Source: Pseudomonas caricapapayae (GTDB lineage Bacteria; Pseudomonadota; Gammaproteobacteria; Pseudomonadales; Pseudomonadaceae). Taken from it: a stretch of 54,794 nucleotides of DNA. Position 1 is the stretch's first letter. The number at the start of each line of letters is the position of its first letter. The notes beneath the pieces were generated by a model. The model saw only the letters and a list, made by a program, of their open reading frames with translations. It made no database searches and had not been told where the DNA came from. The position numbers were made by a program, and so were the translations under genes. The stretch is taken from positions 1 through 54,794 of the forward strand of contig NZ_LJPW01000065.1 in the NCBI RefSeq assembly GCF_001400735.1, in the 5' to 3' direction. Below are positions 10,627-22,387 of this stretch, in pieces.

Positions 10627-11145
10627 GTGCGAAATTTAATACTTGTGGGGCCGATGGGTGCTGGCAAGAGCACCATCGGCCGCTTGCTTGCCAAAGAGTT
10701 GCGACTGCCGTTCAAGGATTCCGACAAGGAAATCGAGCTGCGTACGGGCGCCAATATCCCCTGGATCTTCGACAAGGAAGGCGAGCCGGGCTTTCGTGAT
10801 CGCGAGCAGGCCATGATTGCCGAACTGTGCGACGCCGATGGCGTGGTTCTGGCGACCGGTGGCGGTGCGGTCATGCGCAGCGAAAATCGTCAGGCGCTGC
10901 GCTCGGGAGGCCGAGTCGTGTATTTGCACGCCTCGATCGAGCAACAGGTCGGACGCACCGCACGTGATCGCAATCGCCCGCTGTTGCGTACCGCCGATCC
11001 GGCCCGTGTCTTGAGTGAGTTGCTGGCGATCCGTGACCCGCTGTACCGGGAAATAGCCGACGTGGTGATTGAAACCGATGAGCGGCCACCCCGAATGGTG
11101 GTTCTCGAGATACTGGCGCGACTGGCAGAGCTTCCCCCCCGTTAA
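10627..11145 (+). CDS. aroK: Shikimate kinase
   Basis: Phosphorylates shikimate at O3 with ATP, the fifth step of the shikimate pathway to aromatic amino acids. 172 residues, the usual size. GTG start at 10627, 4 nt after the pilQ stop. The P-loop is GPMGAGKST (8-16). The shikimate-binding Asp/Arg are in KDSDKEIE and PGFRDRE, with GGGAV (Walker-B-like) and the lid Arg segment [10 protein letters not shown] further on. It is probably co-transcribed with pilMNOPQ. Confidence 0.95.
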   Translation: MRNLILVGPMGAGKSTIGRLLAKELRLPFKDSDKEIELRTGANIPWIFDKEGEPGFRDREQAMIAELCDADGVVLATGGGAVMRSENRQALRSGGRVVYLHASIEQQVGRTARDRNRPLLRTADPARVLSELLAIRDPLYREIADVVIETDERPPRMVVLEILARLAELPPR

Positions 11146-11260
11146 AGCGCAGGCGAAAATGCGCTATTCTCGTCGACCAGCAAAACAGCGACGGCGCATG
11201 GCCTTGGGTCATGATCTGCCGAAGCACAAACCGTCCAATCGGTAATCAATGTGGGGATAC

Positions 11261-12364
11261 ATGCAGACACTTAAGGTCGAGCTTGGTGAGCGTAGCTACC
11301 CGATCCATATTGGCGAAGGCCTGCTGGATCAGCCTGGGCTCCTGACCCCGCATATCGTCGGGCGTCAGGTGGCCATCGTCTCCAACACGACAGTGGCACC
11401 GCTGTATCTGGAGCGTCTGACCCGGACCCTGGCCGGCTACAACGTTCTGCCGATCGTTCTGCCCGATGGCGAGGCATTCAAGAACTGGGAAACCCTGCAA
11501 ACCGTTTTCGATGGCCTGCTGACCGCTCGTCACGATCGTCGCACCACAGTCATTGCGCTGGGCGGTGGTGTGATCGGCGATATGGCCGGGTTCGCTGCCG
11601 CATGCTATCAACGCGGTGTGAATTTCATCCAGATCCCGACCACGCTGCTGTCCCAGGTGGACTCGTCGGTCGGCGGCAAGACCGGCATCAATCATCCGCT
11701 GGGCAAGAACATGGTGGGTGCTTTCTATCAGCCGAGCGTCGTGCTGATCGATACCACTTCGCTCAATACCCTGCCCGAGCGTGAACTGTCCGCCGGGCTG
11801 GCAGAGGTCATCAAGTACGGTCTGATCTGCGACGAACCGTTCCTGACCTGGCTCGAAGAACACGTCGACGCGCTGCGCGGTCTGGATCAGGCTGCGCTGA
11901 CCGTGGCCATCGAGCGCTCCTGTGCGGCCAAGGCGCTGGTCGTCGGGGCCGACGAGCGTGAGTCCGGTGTTCGTGCGACATTGAACCTGGGTCACACATT
12001 CGGTCACGCCATCGAGACGCATATGGGCTATGGTGTCTGGCTGCATGGCGAGGCGGTAGCTGTCGGTACGGTCATGGCGCTGGAAATGTCCTCGCGTCTG
12101 GGCTGGATCAGCACGCAGGAGCGGGATCGCGGTATTCGCCTGTTTCAGCGCGCCGGGCTGCCGGTCGTGCCACCGCAGGACATGACGGAAGACAATTTCC
12201 TCGAACACATGGCGATCGACAAGAAAGTCATCGACGGTCGCCTGCGTCTGGTGCTGTTGCGCCGGCTGGGTGAAGCGGTTATCACGGACGATTATCCAAA
12301 AGAAGTATTACAGGCCACCCTGGTTGCGGACTATCGCGCCCTGGTGGATCAGCTTAGAGGTTAA
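11261..12364 (+). CDS. aroB: 3-dehydroquinate synthase
   Basis: Cyclises DAHP to 3-dehydroquinate, the second step of the shikimate pathway, using NAD+ and a divalent metal. 367 residues from the ATG at 11261, with GGGGAT 8 nt upstream. An in-frame GTG/ATG 12 nt earlier is less likely. Visible are the NAD-binding [14 protein letters not shown] motif, [14 protein letters not shown] with the active-site lysine, and metal-binding residues in LAEVIKYG and [11 protein letters not shown]. The 115-nt gap after aroK may hold its own weak promoter (a TATTCT hexamer near 11165). Confidence 0.95.
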   Translation: MQTLKVELGERSYPIHIGEGLLDQPGLLTPHIVGRQVAIVSNTTVAPLYLERLTRTLAGYNVLPIVLPDGEAFKNWETLQTVFDGLLTARHDRRTTVIALGGGVIGDMAGFAAACYQRGVNFIQIPTTLLSQVDSSVGGKTGINHPLGKNMVGAFYQPSVVLIDTTSLNTLPERELSAGLAEVIKYGLICDEPFLTWLEEHVDALRGLDQAALTVAIERSCAAKALVVGADERESGVRATLNLGHTFGHAIETHMGYGVWLHGEAVAVGTVMALEMSSRLGWISTQERDRGIRLFQRAGLPVVPPQDMTEDNFLEHMAIDKKVIDGRLRLVLLRRLGEAVITDDYPKEVLQATLVADYRALVDQLRG

Positions 12365-12374
12365 CGGAAAACCC

Positions 12375-14000
12375 ATGACTAGTTTGCATGCCGACGAGGC
12401 CTTCCTCGGCCATTACCAGTTGAGTCATGACCCCTTTGCGGCGCGGGTACCTGGCTTCAAATTCTTCCCTGCCCAGCGCAAGCCTGTGCTGGGTCAGCTT
12501 CATCATCTGGCGCGCTACAGCCAGCTGTTGCTAGCAGTTACCGGGCCACAGGGCAGCGGCAAGACCCTGCTGCGCCAGGCGCTGGTGGCCAGCACCAACA
12601 AACAGTCGGTGCAAAGTGTCGTGATTTCTGCGCGCGGTGCAGGCGACGCTGCAGGTGTGCTGCAACAGGTCGCTGAGGCGCTGAGCGTCGCTCAGGCTGA
12701 AATGCAATCGATCCTTTCGCAGGTCGTGCAGTTGGGGCTGACGGGCCAGGAAGTCTACCTGCTGGTTGACGATGCGGAACAACTTGGCGATTCGGCGCTC
12801 GAAGCGTTGCTGGGTCTTGCTGCGGGAACGCCTGAAGGGCGTCCGCATGTGTTCCTGTTCGGAGAGCCCTCGCTGCTCGATCGTCTCGATCAGATGTGTG
12901 CCGACCTGCAGGGCGATGTCGAAGGCGAACGCTTTCACGTCATCGAGCTGCAACCCTACACGGAAGAGGAAACCCGGGAGTATCTGGCTCAGCGTCTGGA
13001 GGGTGCAGGGCAAGGAATCGCGTTGTTTACTGCCGACCAGATTACCGATATTCATGAACAGTCCGATGGCTGGCCTGGGGCAATCAACCAGGTAGCCCGC
13101 GATTCAATGATCGAGGCGATGATCGCGAGTCGTTCCGCGGTCAAGCGTCCAAGTGTGGGGTTCAACATGCCGAAAAAACACGTATTGGCCTTGGGTGCCG
13201 TCGTCATAGTGGCCGTGGCAGCAGCAGTGCTGATCCCGGGTCGCGGTGACAAGACGGGCACGCCAGCCAATGCCCCTGCTTCTGCTCAGGCGCAATTGCC
13301 ACTGGGCGAGGGCAAGCCAACTGCTCAGCAATCGAACAACGGTAGCCCGGCCATCGAGTTTGCGGGCAACTCCCAGCCCATGCCGTTGCCGATGAATGGC
13401 AACTCGCAGCCGGTGATGCGCGGTCCGCTGGCCGAAGCCGCCGGGTCGAGTGATAGCGACGAAGACGCGGTGCCGACAGGTTCGCCTGCCCAGCCGCCGA
13501 CCGTGACGACCACTGCGCCGCCGGCGGGTGTTCCCGCAGGTCAGGCCGCTGCTCAGACACCGCGCTCGTCGATTCCTGCGCCAACGCCTGCACCCGCGCC
13601 AGCCGCAAAACCGGCACCTGCGCCTGCCCAGGTCGCCACCGCGAAGCCTGCTCCGGCTCCGGCTGCCAAACCTGCAGAAAAACCCGCTGCTGCGGCCGCC
13701 AAACCGGCAGCCGGCAGTAACTGGTACAGCAGTCAGGCACCGGGCCATTATGTGGTCCAGATTCTGGGCACCAGCTCCGAAGCCACCGCTCAGGCCTACA
13801 TCGCAGAGCAGGGTGGCGAGTACCGTTATTTCAAGAAAACCCTGCAGGGCAAGCCGTTGTACGTCATCACGTACGGCAACTTTCCTGACCGTGCTGCCGC
13901 CCTGGCCGCCATCAAGGTATTGCCAGCCAAGGTCCAGGCTGGTAAACCTTGGCCTCGTACTGTCGCCAGCGTCCAACAAGAGCTCGGCGCCACTCGTTGA
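12375..14000 (+). CDS. DamX-like AAA ATPase with SPOR domain
   Basis: Probable cell-envelope or division protein. 541 residues. An ExeA/GspA-type AAA domain comes first (HYQLSHDPFAAR...; Walker A GPQGSGKT 57-64; Walker B YLLVDDAEQL with D132/D133). A membrane segment lies near 270-288, then a long Ala/Pro/Lys-rich periplasmic linker (about 295-460) and a C-terminal SPOR domain of about 75 residues. SPOR domains bind denuded septal peptidoglycan. E. coli DamX shares the aroK-aroB-damX gene order, which supports the name by context, but DamX itself lacks a clear ATPase. The start MTSLHADEAFLG lies 10 nt after aroB. Confidence 0.85.
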   Translation: MTSLHADEAFLGHYQLSHDPFAARVPGFKFFPAQRKPVLGQLHHLARYSQLLLAVTGPQGSGKTLLRQALVASTNKQSVQSVVISARGAGDAAGVLQQVAEALSVAQAEMQSILSQVVQLGLTGQEVYLLVDDAEQLGDSALEALLGLAAGTPEGRPHVFLFGEPSLLDRLDQMCADLQGDVEGERFHVIELQPYTEEETREYLAQRLEGAGQGIALFTADQITDIHEQSDGWPGAINQVARDSMIEAMIASRSAVKRPSVGFNMPKKHVLALGAVVIVAVAAAVLIPGRGDKTGTPANAPASAQAQLPLGEGKPTAQQSNNGSPAIEFAGNSQPMPLPMNGNSQPVMRGPLAEAAGSSDSDEDAVPTGSPAQPPTVTTTAPPAGVPAGQAAAQTPRSSIPAPTPAPAPAAKPAPAPAQVATAKPAPAPAAKPAEKPAAAAAKPAAGSNWYSSQAPGHYVVQILGTSSEATAQAYIAEQGGEYRYFKKTLQGKPLYVITYGNFPDRAAALAAIKVLPAKVQAGKPWPRTVASVQQELGATR

Positions 14001-14007
14001 AGTCGCA

Positions 14008-14026
14008 ACGGCCCTATCCGGGCCGT
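14008..14026 (+). terminator. Hairpin after the damX-like gene, weak terminator candidate
   Basis: Perfect 7-bp stem ACGGCCC/GGGCCGT with a TATCC loop, 8 nt after the stop. No T-run follows, so it may stabilise the 3' end rather than terminate. The rest of 14001-14352 is the gltB promoter/leader region, and I see no gene in it. Confidence 0.4.
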
Positions 14027-14220
14027 CCGCCGACACACCTGACTTAACCCGCCCGGTGCGCCGCCTGATTGGCGCGCGCCTTGCGGCGTCTGCGTTACAA
14101 ACGCCTTACAGTCTCCCGTCGCGTCAGTCAGATACTTGAAGAAATGCTTTGACTAGCACAGCGACCCGCTTTAAAACTTTCATAATTGCGACATTGATTA
14201 TCAGCCAGTCGTCGTTAAAT

Positions 14221-14249
14221 TTGTGAGCCCTTGTGTCGCTGTGTACAAT
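14221..14249 (+). promoter_or_regulatory. Predicted promoter of gltBD
   Basis: TTGTGA, a 17-nt spacer, then TACAAT. The start site would be near 14256, giving a leader of about 100 nt. That leader contains a small perfect hairpin (TGCCTC/GAGGCA, near 14323-14339) just before the ribosome binding region of gltB. Confidence 0.5.
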
Positions 14250-14358
14250 GACCTCCGTTTTGCCTGTCCGAAGCTGGCGCACGTTCGGCGTGACGGGTAA
14301 TTGGTTGAATTAAAAGGAAATTTGCCTCGCATAGAGGCAGCCTGGTGAGAAAGTGTCT

Positions 14359-17300
14359 ATGAAAGCAGGTCTGTACCAACCAGATGAATTCAAGGATAAC
14401 TGCGGCTTTGGCCTCATCGCTCATATGCAGGGCGAGCCCAGTCATCACCTGTTGCAGACGGCCGTTCAGGCCCTGACCTGCATGACCCACCGTGGCGGTA
14501 TCAACGCCGACGGCAAGACCGGTGACGGTTGCGGTCTGTTGATTCAGAAGCCTGACGGCTTCCTGCGTGCAATCGCCAAGGATCACTTCGGCGTCGATCT
14601 GCCCCGCCAGTACGCTGTAGGCATGGTGTTCCTCAATCAGGACGACGCCAAGGCCGACGCTGCACGCGAAAACATGAATCGCGAAATCCTGGCCGAGGGC
14701 CTGGATCTGGTCGGCTGGCGTCAGGTGCCGATCGATACCAGTGTTCTGGGTCGCCTGGCATTGGAGCGCTTGCCGAAAATCGAGCAGGTATACATTGGCG
14801 GTGAAGGCCTGAGCGATCAGGAATTTGCCATCAAGCTGTTCAGTGCGCGCCGCCGTTCGTCGGTATCCAATGCAGCGGATACCGATCATTACATCTGCAG
14901 CTTTTCGCACAAGACCATTATTTATAAAGGCCTGATGATGCCGGCCGATCTCACGGCCTTCTTCCCGGACCTGAGCGACGAGCGTCTACAGACCGCCATC
15001 TGCGTGTTCCACCAGCGCTTTTCGACCAATACCCTGCCGAAATGGCCGCTGGCGCAGCCGTTCCGTTTTCTTGCCCACAACGGCGAGATCAACACCATCA
15101 CCGGCAACCGCAACTGGGCTCAGGCGCGCCGCACCAAGTTCACCAACGATTTGATGGATCTGGACGAGCTGGGCCCGCTGGTCAACCGCGTGGGCTCCGA
15201 CTCGTCGAGCATGGACAACATGCTCGAGCTGATGGTGACCGGTGGCATCGACCTGTTCCGTGGCGTGCGCATGATCATTCCGCCTGCGTGGCAGAACGTC
15301 GAGACAATGGACCCTGATCTGCGGGCATTCTACGAATACAACTCCATGCACATGGAGCCGTGGGATGGTCCGGCCGGTATCGTGATGACCGAAGGTCGCC
15401 ATGCCGTCTGCCTGCTCGACCGCAACGGCTTGCGCCCGGCGCGCTGGGTCACCACTAAAAACGGTTACATCACCTTGGCGTCGGAGATCGGCGTATGGGA
15501 CTACAAGCCTGAAGACGTCATCGCCAAGGGCCGTGTCGGCCCTGGGCAGATCTTTGCCGTGGACACTGAAACCGGCCAGATCCTCGACACCGATGCCATC
15601 GATAACCGCCTCAAGTCGCGCCATCCGTACAAGCAATGGCTGCGCAAGAATGCCCTGCGCATTCAGGCCACCATGGAAGACAACGATCATGGTTCGGCTT
15701 TTTACGACAGCGAGCAGCTCAAGCAGTACATGAAGATGTACCAGGTCACGTTCGAAGAGCGTGATCAGGTGCTGCGTCCGCTGGGCGAGCAGGGCCAGGA
15801 AGCCGTGGGCTCGATGGGCGACGACACGCCAATGGCCGTGCTGTCGCGCCGGGTGCGCTCGCCTTATGATTACTTCCGACAGCAGTTCGCGCAGGTGACC
15901 AACCCGCCGATCGACCCGCTGCGCGAAGCCATCGTCATGTCGCTGGAAATCTGCCTAGGTGCCGAGCGCAATATCTTCCAGGAGTCGCCAGAGCACGCGT
16001 CACGCGTGATTCTCAGTTCGCCGGTCATTTCACCGGCCAAATGGCGTTCGCTGATGAACCTGGAACGTCCGGGGTTCGAACGCCATATCATTGACCTGAA
16101 CTACGACGAAAGCCTCGGTCTTGAAGCTGCGGTGCGCAGCGTCGCCGATCAGGCCGAAGAGGCAGTGCGCGCCGGTCGAACCCTGATCGTGCTGAGCGAC
16201 CGACACATTGCACCGGGCAAACTGCCGGTTCACGCTTCGCTGGCAGTCGGCGCGGTTCACCACCGTCTGACCGAGCAGGGGCTGCGTTGCGACAGCAACA
16301 TCCTGGTCGAAACGGCGACGGCGCGTGACCCGCACCATTTCGCCGTCTTGATCGGCTTCGGCGCGTCGGCGGTTTATCCGTTCCTGGCCTACGAAGTGCT
16401 GGGCGACCTGATCCGTACCGGCGAAGTGCTGGGCGATCTTTACGAAGTCTTCAAGAACTACCGCAAAGGCATTACCAAAGGCCTGCTCAAGATCTTGTCG
16501 AAGATGGGTATCTCGACCGTTGCGTCTTACCGCGGCGCGCAGTTGTTCGAAGCCATCGGCTTGTCCGAAGAAGTCTGCGATACCAGTTTCCGCGGTGTAC
16601 CGAGTCGTCTGAAAGGCGCGCGCTTCGTCGATATCGAAGCCGAGCAGAAGGCCCTGGCTGCCGAAGCCTGGAGCACGCGCAAGCCGATCCAGCAAGGCGG
16701 CCTGCTCAAATTCGTGTTTGGTGGCGAATACCACGCTTACAACCCGGACGTGGTCAGCACCCTGCAGGCTGCTGTGCAGCAGGGCGACTACAGCAAGTTC
16801 AAGGAATACACCTCGCTGGTGGATCAGCGTCCGGTGTCGATGATTCGCGACCTGCTGCAGGTCAAGACACTTGATCAGCCGTTGAATATCGACGAGATCG
16901 AGCCGCTGAGCGAAATCCTCAAGCGCTTCGACTCGGCCGGCATTTCTCTGGGCGCCTTGTCGCCGGAGGCTCATGAAGCGCTGGCCGAGGCGATGAACCG
17001 TCTGGGTGCGCGCTCCAACTCTGGTGAAGGCGGCGAAGACCCGGCGCGCTACGGCACTATCCGCAGCTCCAAGATCAAGCAGATCGCTACCGGTCGCTTT
17101 GGTGTGACGCCCGAGTACCTGGTTAACGCCGATGTGCTGCAGATCAAGGTTGCGCAGGGTGCCAAGCCGGGCGAGGGCGGGCAACTGCCGGGCGGCAAGG
17201 TCAATGGCCTGATTGCCAAGCTGCGCTATGCGGTACCGGGCGTGACGCTGATTTCGCCGCCGCCGCACCATGACATCTATTCCATCGAAGACTTGTCGCA

Positions 17301-18804
17301 GCTGATTTTTGACCTGAAGCAGGTCAATCCGGCGGCGCTGGTTTCGGTCAAGCTGGTGGCAGAAGCCGGCGTCGGCACCATTGCCGCTGGCGTGGCCAAG
17401 GCTTATGCCGACCTGATCACCATTTCCGGTTACGACGGCGGCACCGGCGCATCGCCGCTGACCTCGATCAAGTACGCTGGCGCGCCGTGGGAACTGGGGC
17501 TGGCCGAAACTCACCAGACCCTGCGCGGCAACGACCTGCGCGGCAAGGTCCGGGTGCAGACCGACGGTGGCCTGAAAACCGGTCTGGACGTGATCAAGGC
17601 AGCCATTCTGGGTGCTGAAAGCTTCGGCTTCGGCACCGCGCCGATGATCGCGCTGGGCTGCAAATACCTGCGTATCTGCCACCTGAACAACTGTGCCACC
17701 GGTGTTGCGACCCAGAACGAGAAGCTGCGCAAGGACCACTACATCGGCACCGTCGACATGGTGATCAACTTCTTCACCTACGTGGCTGAGGAAACCCGCG
17801 AGTGGCTGGCCAGACTGGGTGTTCGCTCGCTGGAAGAACTGATCGGCCGTACCGACCTGCTGGACATCCTGCCCGGCGAAACCGAGAAGCAGCAGCATCT
17901 GGACCTGACACCGCTGCTGGGCAGCGACCATATTCCGGCCGACAAGCCTCAGTTCAGCCTGGTGGATCGCAACCCGCCGTTCGACAAGGGGCTGCTGGCC
18001 GAGCAGATGGTGGAGATGGCCAAGCCGGCCATCGAATCCCTCAGCGGCGGTGAGTATGAGCTGGACATCTGTAACTGCGACCGTTCCATCGGTGCACGGA
18101 TTTCCGGTGAAATCGCTCGCTTGCACGGCAATCAGGGCATGAACAAGGCACCGATCACTTTCCGCTTCAGAGGCACTGCCGGGCAGAGCTTCGGCGTCTG
18201 GAACGCCGGTGGCCTGAACATGTACCTGGAAGGCGATGCCAACGACTACGTTGGCAAGGGCATGACCGCTGGCAAGCTGGTGATCGTGCCGCCCAAGGGC
18301 AGCCCGTTCAAGACCAACGAAAGCGCCATTATCGGTAACACCTGCCTGTACGGCGCAACCGGCGGCAAGCTGTTTGCGGCGGGCACAGCAGGTGAGCGTT
18401 TCGCGGTGCGTAACTCCGGTGCCCATACCGTCGTGGAAGGCACTGGTGACCACTGCTGCGAATACATGACCGGCGGTTTCGTCTGCGTACTGGGCAAGAC
18501 CGGTTACAACTTCGGTTCCGGCATGACCGGCGGTTTCGCCTACGTGCTCGATCAGGACAACACCTTCGTTGACCTCGTCAACCATGAGCTGGTCGAGATC
18601 CAGCGCATCAGCGGCGAATCGATGGAGGCCTACCGCACTCACCTGCAAAGCGTCCTGAATGAATATGTCGCGGAAACCGACAGCGAATGGGGCCGCAATC
18701 TTGCGGAAAATCTGGACGATTACCTGCGTCGTTTCTGGTTGGTCAAGCCCAAGGCTGCCAACCTGAAATCGCTGCTCTCCAGTACCCGGGCGAATCCGCA
18801 ATAA
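14359..18804 (+). CDS. gltB: Glutamate synthase (NADPH) large subunit
   Basis: Transfers the amide of glutamine to 2-oxoglutarate, giving two glutamates; with glutamine synthetase it is the main ammonium assimilation route. 1481 residues. A short propeptide precedes the N-terminal nucleophile C15 ([10 protein letters not shown]) of the class II glutaminase domain (about 1-430). The central domain and FMN-binding synthase domain follow (about 800-1220; [12 protein letters not shown]). The 3Fe-4S cysteines are in [15 protein letters not shown]. The C-terminal beta-helix (about 1230-1430) carries glycine-rich repeats. The ATG at 14359 is preferred over a GTG two codons upstream because it gives the family N-terminus [14 protein letters not shown]. 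Confidence 0.97.
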   Translation: MKAGLYQPDEFKDNCGFGLIAHMQGEPSHHLLQTAVQALTCMTHRGGINADGKTGDGCGLLIQKPDGFLRAIAKDHFGVDLPRQYAVGMVFLNQDDAKADAARENMNREILAEGLDLVGWRQVPIDTSVLGRLALERLPKIEQVYIGGEGLSDQEFAIKLFSARRRSSVSNAADTDHYICSFSHKTIIYKGLMMPADLTAFFPDLSDERLQTAICVFHQRFSTNTLPKWPLAQPFRFLAHNGEINTITGNRNWAQARRTKFTNDLMDLDELGPLVNRVGSDSSSMDNMLELMVTGGIDLFRGVRMIIPPAWQNVETMDPDLRAFYEYNSMHMEPWDGPAGIVMTEGRHAVCLLDRNGLRPARWVTTKNGYITLASEIGVWDYKPEDVIAKGRVGPGQIFAVDTETGQILDTDAIDNRLKSRHPYKQWLRKNALRIQATMEDNDHGSAFYDSEQLKQYMKMYQVTFEERDQVLRPLGEQGQEAVGSMGDDTPMAVLSRRVRSPYDYFRQQFAQVTNPPIDPLREAIVMSLEICLGAERNIFQESPEHASRVILSSPVISPAKWRSLMNLERPGFERHIIDLNYDESLGLEAAVRSVADQAEEAVRAGRTLIVLSDRHIAPGKLPVHASLAVGAVHHRLTEQGLRCDSNILVETATARDPHHFAVLIGFGASAVYPFLAYEVLGDLIRTGEVLGDLYEVFKNYRKGITKGLLKILSKMGISTVASYRGAQLFEAIGLSEEVCDTSFRGVPSRLKGARFVDIEAEQKALAAEAWSTRKPIQQGGLLKFVFGGEYHAYNPDVVSTLQAAVQQGDYSKFKEYTSLVDQRPVSMIRDLLQVKTLDQPLNIDEIEPLSEILKRFDSAGISLGALSPEAHEALAEAMNRLGARSNSGEGGEDPARYGTIRSSKIKQIATGRFGVTPEYLVNADVLQIKVAQGAKPGEGGQLPGGKVNGLIAKLRYAVPGVTLISPPPHHDIYSIEDLSQLIFDLKQVNPAALVSVKLVAEAGVGTIAAGVAKAYADLITISGYDGGTGASPLTSIKYAGAPWELGLAETHQTLRGNDLRGKVRVQTDGGLKTGLDVIKAAILGAESFGFGTAPMIALGCKYLRICHLNNCATGVATQNEKLRKDHYIGTVDMVINFFTYVAEETREWLARLGVRSLEELIGRTDLLDILPGETEKQQHLDLTPLLGSDHIPADKPQFSLVDRNPPFDKGLLAEQMVEMAKPAIESLSGGEYELDICNCDRSIGARISGEIARLHGNQGMNKAPITFRFRGTAGQSFGVWNAGGLNMYLEGDANDYVGKGMTAGKLVIVPPKGSPFKTNESAIIGNTCLYGATGGKLFAAGTAGERFAVRNSGAHTVVEGTGDHCCEYMTGGFVCVLGKTGYNFGSGMTGGFAYVLDQDNTFVDLVNHELVEIQRISGESMEAYRTHLQSVLNEYVAETDSEWGRNLAENLDDYLRRFWLVKPKAANLKSLLSSTRANPQ

Positions 18805-18872
18805 AAGCAGCTGCTCGCGGTCAGCTTCAAGCCGCAAGCCAACGGCAGTGCGCGAATTGCCTGCGATCATGA

Positions 18873-20345
<1,473 letters not shown>

Positions 20346-20353
20346 GTGTCGCG

Positions 20354-20391
20354 TTGTCAGAGTACGCCGTTACTGAGGCGTACTCTGACAA
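20354..20391 (+). terminator. Strong hairpin after gltD
   Basis: Perfect 15-bp inverted repeat TTGTCAGAGTACGCC / GGCGTACTCTGACAA around an 8-nt loop, starting 9 nt after the gltD stop. It lacks a T-run on the plus strand. It may act as a Rho-assisted terminator or a 3'-end stabiliser for the gltBD mRNA. Confidence 0.55.
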
Positions 20392-20511
20392 CAAGCGTCG
20401 ACGACTCGCAGGTAACTTGCCTGCTTTTTCTGACATTCCTCCTGCCACGTCCTTCCTAAGCTCGATGTGACTCGCTCAAGACGAGCGTTTTATCAATCAG
20501 GGAAGGACGTT

Positions 20512-22059
20512 ATGAATATTCAGTTTGGTTTCTGCCTCGCGCTATCGATTGCGCCATTTGCGTTTGCCAGTCAGGCGAACGCAAACTTTGATGGCCCCGT
20601 TTTCGGTTCGGTCATCGAAAACAAAGCCGTTTATTTCGAATCCAGTGTCGAGCTTCAGCAGCGCATGAGTGCGGGCAGCCTGACCTCAGCCGAACTGGTG
20701 ACAGGTCTGCTCCAGCGGATTGAAGCGTTGAACAACAGTGGCCCGGCGCTTAACGCTGTCATTGAAATCAACCCCGACGCTCTACAGATAGCCGCTCGAA
20801 TGGACGGGGAGCGTTCCCGCGGCGAGAAACGTGGGCCGCTGCATGGCATTCCCGTATTGGTGAAAGACAATCTCGATACGGCGGACAAGATGCAGACGAC
20901 GGCGGGCGCGCTCGCGATGGTCGGGCGGCCTGCGCAACATGATGCTTTTGTGGTGCATCGGCTTCGCGAAGCCGGCGCGATCATTATCGGCAAGGCCAAT
21001 CTTAGCGAATGGGCTCATTTTCGGGGATTCGAGGTGCCGAGCGGCTGGAGCGGCCGAGGTGGGCAGACGCGTCACCCCTATGACCTGAGTGCTGATCCGC
21101 GCGGCTCCAGCTCAGGCTCGGCAGTGGGTCTTGCGGCCGGATTTTCGCCTCTGGCGGTGGGCACCGAGACCAACGGCTCGATCATTCAACCTGCGGCCAC
21201 GAGTGGCGTCATAGGGCTAAGGCCTACGCTGGGGCTGCTCAGCCGAGCCGGTATGATTCCGATCTCCAGTCGTCAGGACACGGCCGGCCCAATGGCGCGA
21301 ACGGTCACTGATACTGCCATCATGCTAACGGTGATGAGCGGCACTGACCCTCTGGATCAAGCGACCGATCGGGTCGCCACCCACGTTGTGAACTATGTCG
21401 ATCACCTCAGAGCGGAAGCGTTGAGAGGCAAGCGCCTGGGCTATCCAAGCCAGACGCCTGAGGGCGTGGCAATGAACGATGACCCTGAATTCCAGAAGGT
21501 AAAGAACAGTTTGCAGTCTGCCGGGGCGACACTGGTTCCAATCGACGCTCCCTCTATCGACAGCACCCCGGAGTTTCTAGTGTTGTTACATGACTTCAAG
21601 CGTGAGCTTAACGCTTACCTTGAAACCCGCTCCGGGCTGGGGGTCAGCACGCTCGATGAGATAATTGCATTCAACACTGCGTCTCCTGGGGGGCACGCCT
21701 ATGACCAGGATTTACTGATTGAGTCCTCTAACGCGTCTCTCGATCAGGAAGACTACTTGTCCATTGCAACGAATGTGCGCAACGCGCATCGACAATTAAT
21801 CGATGGCCTCTTGCAGCAACACTCACTTGACGCACTCATTGACTGGTCAGAATATTCTTTCAAATCCACAGGTGCCATCGCGGGTTATCCGGGGATCACC
21901 GTGCCTGTCGGGCTCGACGATAAAGGCCTGCCAAAAGGGTTGTATTTTCTTTCTACTGCCTGGGATGAGGCTAAATTGCTGAGCTATGCCTACGCACTTG
22001 AACAGGCGCTTGCGGCCTCTGCAACCTTGAACCGTCCAGGCATCGGCCAGGAGGGTTGA
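20512..22059 (+). CDS. Exported amidase (amidase signature family)
   Basis: Hydrolase of the Ser-cisSer-Lys amidase family, related in fold to GatA. 515 residues. The first 24 form a signal peptide (FGFCLALSIAPFAFASQANA), so it acts in the periplasm or outside the cell; its substrate is unknown. The triad can be placed: Lys K118 in VLVKDN, cis-Ser in RGSSSGSAVGL (about 199-203) and nucleophile S223 in GTETNGSI. A GGAAGGA ribosome binding site precedes the ATG at 20512. A longer frame upstream lacks a signal peptide and is rejected. It stands alone between gltD and the toxin-like gene. It is not a translational GatA, since gatB/gatC are absent and it is exported. Confidence 0.85.
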   Translation: MNIQFGFCLALSIAPFAFASQANANFDGPVFGSVIENKAVYFESSVELQQRMSAGSLTSAELVTGLLQRIEALNNSGPALNAVIEINPDALQIAARMDGERSRGEKRGPLHGIPVLVKDNLDTADKMQTTAGALAMVGRPAQHDAFVVHRLREAGAIIIGKANLSEWAHFRGFEVPSGWSGRGGQTRHPYDLSADPRGSSSGSAVGLAAGFSPLAVGTETNGSIIQPAATSGVIGLRPTLGLLSRAGMIPISSRQDTAGPMARTVTDTAIMLTVMSGTDPLDQATDRVATHVVNYVDHLRAEALRGKRLGYPSQTPEGVAMNDDPEFQKVKNSLQSAGATLVPIDAPSIDSTPEFLVLLHDFKRELNAYLETRSGLGVSTLDEIIAFNTASPGGHAYDQDLLIESSNASLDQEDYLSIATNVRNAHRQLIDGLLQQHSLDALIDWSEYSFKSTGAIAGYPGITVPVGLDDKGLPKGLYFLSTAWDEAKLLSYAYALEQALAASATLNRPGIGQEG

Positions 22060-22387
22060 TGTCCGATTCCAGCGCAGGCATAGGCTGGATGACAGGGCTT
22101 CCGGGTTTGAAAAACGGGTTGTGATGTTTTGAAATAACCTGTTCATGTTGTTACCACGCGCGTTTTATCGCTCCACGCCGCCCTGCCAAGGGCGGTGCAT
22201 CAGGGTTTCAATCCCTTTCTCTGAACCTCGATCGTGCCCTGTTCCGGCGTGTGCGACAGGCGTTTGTTACCTCTCTTTGCCACCCGCTGTGCCTGCTTCT
22301 GGAAAGGATTACGCTCTCGCGCTTTCATCGGGAGGGTCATCGCCGCATCGACACTCCCGCCCTCCATGTCGCTATAAGGAAATAGCC
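22060..22387. other. Intergenic region upstream of the toxin-like gene
   Basis: About 330 nt without a convincing gene. It contains a small perfect hairpin CCGCCCT/AGGGCGG (22178-22195) without a T-run. An open frame continues upstream from the toxin-like gene to 22145, but its residues look like non-coding translation. The ribosome binding site AAGGAAATAGCC before 22388 marks the real start. I found no HrpL-type box (GGAACC...CCAC). Confidence 0.5.

Noticed and set aside
11246..12208. A 320-codon antisense frame over aroB
   Set aside because: Shadow of aroB codon usage. No family motif.
22145..22387. N-terminal extension of the toxin-like protein
   Set aside because: The added residues look random (Cys/Pro/Ser rich), while an AAGGAAATAGCC site and a sensible N-terminus begin at 22388.
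22060..22387. An HrpL-dependent (type III effector) promoter
   Set aside because: No GGAACC-N15/16-CCAC pattern was found upstream of the toxin-like gene.
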